NCBI GenBank assembly: GCA_021160155.1
Contig: JAGHDB010000288.1
Coordinates: 1-6,878 of the forward strand
Direction: 5' to 3'
DNA length: 6,878 bases
DNA from: Bacteroidales bacterium
GTDB lineage: Bacteria > Bacteroidota > Bacteroidia > Bacteroidales > UBA12481
Within the stretch, counting starts at the first letter, position 1; the number at the start of each line of letters is the position of its first letter. Below are positions 4,249 through 6,878 of the stretch, in pieces. A program made the translations under genes and the position numbers. Below the pieces are notes generated by a model, which was given only the letters and a program-made list of their open reading frames with translations, had not been told where the DNA came from and ran no database searches.

Positions 4249-6645
4249 ATGATAAAGTTATATTACCCTGTTTTTCTCCTTCTGATTTTTAGCCGGTGTA
4301 CTATGACTCCTGAAAATGTGCGGGTCAGGCAAGACTTTGACAAAGGGTGGCATTTTTACCTTGGTGATGTCAACGGGTCACAACAGGTGGCTTTTGTAGA
4401 TTCAGGCTGGCGTACCCTGAACCTGCCTCACGATTGGAGTATAGAAGGCCACTTCAGTAATGACAATCCTGCTACTCCAGGAGGAGGCGCTTTACCTGAT
4501 GGTATTGGATGGTATCGGAAAATATTTTCACTGCCCTTAAAAGACAAGAATAAACATGTGTTCATTGATTTTGACGGTGTGTATATGAACAGTAAAGTAT
4601 GGATTAACGGACACCTGCTCGGGGAGAGGCCGTATGGATATATTTCTTTTAGGTATGAGTTAACCCCTTATCTGAACTATGGGAGCAATAAAAATATTCT
4701 TGCTGTCAGGGTGGACAACTCCAGGCAACCTGCTTCACGATGGTATTCCGGTTCAGGGATATTTAGGAATGTGTGGCTGGTGAAAACGAATAAGGTTTAT
4801 GTGGATCATTGGGGTACTTATATTACTACTCCCGAGATAACAGACGATCATGCTACGGTACAAATTCAAACGACAATAAGAAATAGGGAGAATGTTGTGC
4901 AACCTGTTGTATTACAAACTGTTTTGTATGATGCTTCGGGGAAAAAAGTTGCTTCCTCAGTGTCAAAGGTGACCATTAGAAGTGATTCTTCCGCTATTGT
5001 TCAGCAGAAGATAAATGTGCCAGCACCTGTTTTATGGTCAGATACCCATCCTAATCTCTATAAAGCAGTATCTAATCTGAAATCAGGGAATAAGCTGCTG
5101 GATCGGTACAATACACCCTTTGGTATTCGCTCTTTTCGTTTTGATTCAGACAAAGGTTTCTTCCTGAATGAAAAACATGTGAAAATACGTGGCGTTTGTG
5201 ATCACCATGACCTTGGCGCTTTAGGTGCTGCGATCAACACGCGTGCCCTCGAACGTCAATTGGAAATACTGAAAGAAATGGGGTGCAATGGTATCCGCAC
5301 CTCTCATAATCCTCCGGCACCCGAACTCCTGACCCTCTGTGATAAAATAGGTTTTATCGTGATGGATGAGGCTTTCGATGTATGGGAGAAAGCCAAACGG
5401 CCCTTTGACTATCATCTTTATTTTGAAAAGTGGCATAAAAGAGACCTGACTGATTTTGTTGTTCGTGACCGGAATCATCCCAGTGTGTTCGTGTGGAGTA
5501 TTGGTAATGAGATCCCTGAACAATATATGCCCAAAGGAGCGATTATAGCAAAAGAACTGTCGGGGATTGTCAAATTGTTGGATCCGACACGACCGGTAAC
5601 TTCTGCAATGAACAACCCGGAGGCTGAATCTAATTCCCTGGCCCGTTCTGGGGTCTGCGACCTGATCGGCCATAACTATGACCTGAAAGACTGGCTCCGG
5701 TTTCATGAAGTTTTTCCTGGAGGGAAATTTATCGCTTCTGAAACAAATTCAGCTATTGCCACGCGTGGTCATTATGATATGCCTTCCGATAGCATCCGAC
5801 GCTGGCCATCAGGGGCCGTGATGAATGCGGATTTTACCTGTTCTTCCTATGATAACTGCAGCGCCCCATGGGGCTCGACGCATGAAGAGACTTGGAAAAT
5901 CGTGAAAAAGAATGATTTTATCTCCGGCATGTATATCTGGACAGGCTTTGACTACCTGGGAGAACCCACTCCGTATCCCTGGCCTGCCAGAAGTTCTTAC
6001 TTCGGTATTATTGACCTGGCCGGATTTCCCAAGGATGCCTATTATATGTATCAGAGTGAATGGACCAACAAGGATGTGTTGCATCTACTTCCGCACTGGA
6101 ACTGGAAAGAGGGAGATACCGTGGATGTTTGGGCCTATACCAATTGTTCTGATGTGGAACTTTTCCTGAATGGTACTTCGCTAGGGAAAAAATCAAAACA
6201 GGGAAATGACCTCCATATCATATGGCAGGTTTCATACGAGCCGGGCACCCTGGAAGCCGTCGGACATCGTAACGGTAAGAAACTGACCGCAACTGTGAAA
6301 ACTGCCAGCTCTCCTGCAAAAATCCTGCTAAAAGCTGATCGTAGCACTATTCATGCAGATGGTAAAGACCTTTCTTTTGTGGAGGTGACTATTGTGGACA
6401 AAGAGGGTACAATGGTCCCAGATGCGGATAACCTGGTGCAGTTTAATATTAAGGGGCCGGTTTTTATTGCCGGAGTGGCTAATGGCTGCCAGACCGACCT
6501 CTCACCTTTTATAGCCAATTTCAGAAAAGCCTTTAACGGAAAATGCCTTGTGATCCTTCAGTCGACCGAAAAAAAAGGAAAAGCAACCCTTGTTGCAACA
6601 TCTGAGGGTCTCGAAGGAGAATCTCTATCACTGGATATACAATGA
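4249..6645 (+). CDS. Exported GH2 beta-galactosidase-like glycoside hydrolase
   Basis: A complete 798-residue family 2 glycoside hydrolase, full length for this architecture. Residues 1-17 form an export signal (MIKLYYPVFLLLIFSRC); C17 could be lipidated, though Arg at -1 is atypical. The sugar-binding domain runs to about 180 (R-W-Y-S-G-S-G-I-F-R-N-V-W-L, 164-177), followed by an immunoglobulin-like domain (about 185-290). The TIM barrel starts near 305 with R-G-V-C-D-H-H-D-L-G (314-323), N-G-I-R-T-S-H-N-P-P (347-356) and M-D-E-A-F-D-V-W (372-379). The acid/base is E421 in S-I-G-N-E and the nucleophile E498 in I-A-S-E-T-N. A DUF4982-like domain follows (about 595-670), then a GH2 C5-type domain (about 689-797, with R-K-A-F-N-G-K). 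It should cleave terminal beta-linked galactose-like sugars by retention; exact substrate is open. ATG 4249 is preferred to the TTG at 4240. The sulfatase follows after 61 bp, suggesting shared glycan degradation. Confidence 0.92.
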   Translation: MIKLYYPVFLLLIFSRCTMTPENVRVRQDFDKGWHFYLGDVNGSQQVAFVDSGWRTLNLPHDWSIEGHFSNDNPATPGGGALPDGIGWYRKIFSLPLKDKNKHVFIDFDGVYMNSKVWINGHLLGERPYGYISFRYELTPYLNYGSNKNILAVRVDNSRQPASRWYSGSGIFRNVWLVKTNKVYVDHWGTYITTPEITDDHATVQIQTTIRNRENVVQPVVLQTVLYDASGKKVASSVSKVTIRSDSSAIVQQKINVPAPVLWSDTHPNLYKAVSNLKSGNKLLDRYNTPFGIRSFRFDSDKGFFLNEKHVKIRGVCDHHDLGALGAAINTRALERQLEILKEMGCNGIRTSHNPPAPELLTLCDKIGFIVMDEAFDVWEKAKRPFDYHLYFEKWHKRDLTDFVVRDRNHPSVFVWSIGNEIPEQYMPKGAIIAKELSGIVKLLDPTRPVTSAMNNPEAESNSLARSGVCDLIGHNYDLKDWLRFHEVFPGGKFIASETNSAIATRGHYDMPSDSIRRWPSGAVMNADFTCSSYDNCSAPWGSTHEETWKIVKKNDFISGMYIWTGFDYLGEPTPYPWPARSSYFGIIDLAGFPKDAYYMYQSEWTNKDVLHLLPHWNWKEGDTVDVWAYTNCSDVELFLNGTSLGKKSKQGNDLHIIWQVSYEPGTLEAVGHRNGKKLTATVKTASSPAKILLKADRSTIHADGKDLSFVEVTIVDKEGTMVPDADNLVQFNIKGPVFIAGVANGCQTDLSPFIANFRKAFNGKCLVILQSTEKKGKATLVATSEGLEGESLSLDIQ

Positions 6646-6706
6646 TCTTAGAACGGAAAAGTCCGGAACATCAAATTACTGTTATAAAAAATACTACAGA
6701 ATAACA

Positions 6707-6878
6707 ATGTTTAATGGATCAGTTTTTAATAACCTGTTTGAAGTTTCTTATCTGCCATTAGTACTGGCTTCTCTTGCCGGTTGCCAAAATCAGCTTCCTG
6801 AAAAACCAAACATTTAATTTATCGCGGTCGATGATCTTAACTATAATCTCGGCGGAACCGGCCAACACCTCCCTATTC
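6707..6878 (+). pseudogene. Start of a sulfatase lipoprotein gene with an in-frame stop (3' end outside window)
   Basis: From ATG 6707 the frame reads a hydrophobic leader ending L-A-S-L-A-G-C (lipobox, C26), then Q-N-Q-L-P-E-K-P-N-I, TAA (6815-6817), and resumes in the same frame as F-I-A-V-D-D-L-N-Y-N-L-G-G-T-G to the window end. Together these are the family opening K-P-N-I-x-F-I-A-V-D-D-L-N, whose Asp pair binds the active-site metal. A single change TTA to TAA at 6816 explains the stop. No in-frame ATG follows within the window, so an intact enzyme cannot be made from the visible start. The leader also lacks N-terminal Lys/Arg. An ATG at 6714 in another frame gives M-D-Q-F-L-I-T-C-L-K-F-L-I, which would join the L-P-L-V-L-A-S-L-A-G-C part after a one-base shift near 6750. 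The gene may therefore carry two lesions, or the reads contain errors. Confidence 0.75.

Noticed and set aside
5221..6347. Several minus-strand frames of 62-161 codons
   Set aside because: They are antisense shadows of the GH2 catalytic and C-terminal regions.

Overview
The window looks like a chromosomal segment of a Bacteroidota bacterium, probably a polysaccharide-degrading member. The evidence is the gene content (an SPFH protein followed by a tiny Arc-type DNA-binding protein, a DUF4159 protein, a full-length multidomain GH2 beta-galactosidase followed by a sulfatase), the Bacteroidota-style -7 boxes (TAnnTTTG) before the tRNA and several genes, and the absence of clear Shine-Dalgarno sequences. 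The genus cannot be told from this sequence alone.

Left part (1-1783). The 3' portion of an SPFH/band-7 membrane protein gene is followed one base later by a 57-residue Arc-type ribbon-helix-helix gene. A DUF4159 gene on the minus strand converges on this pair. A tRNA-Ser gene (anticodon CGA) starts divergently only 28 bp from the DUF4159 start codon.

Repeat-rich spacer (1784-2080). The tRNA has an apparent intrinsic terminator. That terminator region is present a second time in inverted orientation about 50 bp further on, with the same outer flanks but a different central hairpin. Next come an imperfect REP-like palindrome and a GGGTGT hexamer tract with a canonical G-quadruplex pattern. 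A good -7 box then leads into the next gene.

Accessory part (2081-4248). Two AT-rich genes encode unrecognised exported proteins: one with a beta-rich, barrel-like C-terminal half and one with two hydrophobic segments. A third exported protein, a small lipoprotein, is cut off after about 32 codons by what looks like the left end of an IS21-family element: 13-bp direct repeats, then the first 19 codons of an istA-like transposase gene. The rest of the element is missing and the following ~270 bp hold no recognisable gene.

Right part (4249-6878). A complete exported GH2 beta-galactosidase-like enzyme keeps both catalytic glutamates. It is followed 61 bp later by the beginning of a sulfatase lipoprotein gene. 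The sulfatase frame carries an in-frame TAA exactly where the family motif KPN-I-[L/I/V]-F-I-A-V-D-D-L needs a hydrophobic residue, so it is a probable nonsense mutant, or a sequencing error. The pair suggests removal of sulfate and beta-linked sugar from a sulfated glycan, but no SusC/SusD genes lie in the window. I see no undescribed system that I can defend. The most unusual items are the inverted terminator duplication, the IS-truncated lipoprotein and the interrupted sulfatase.
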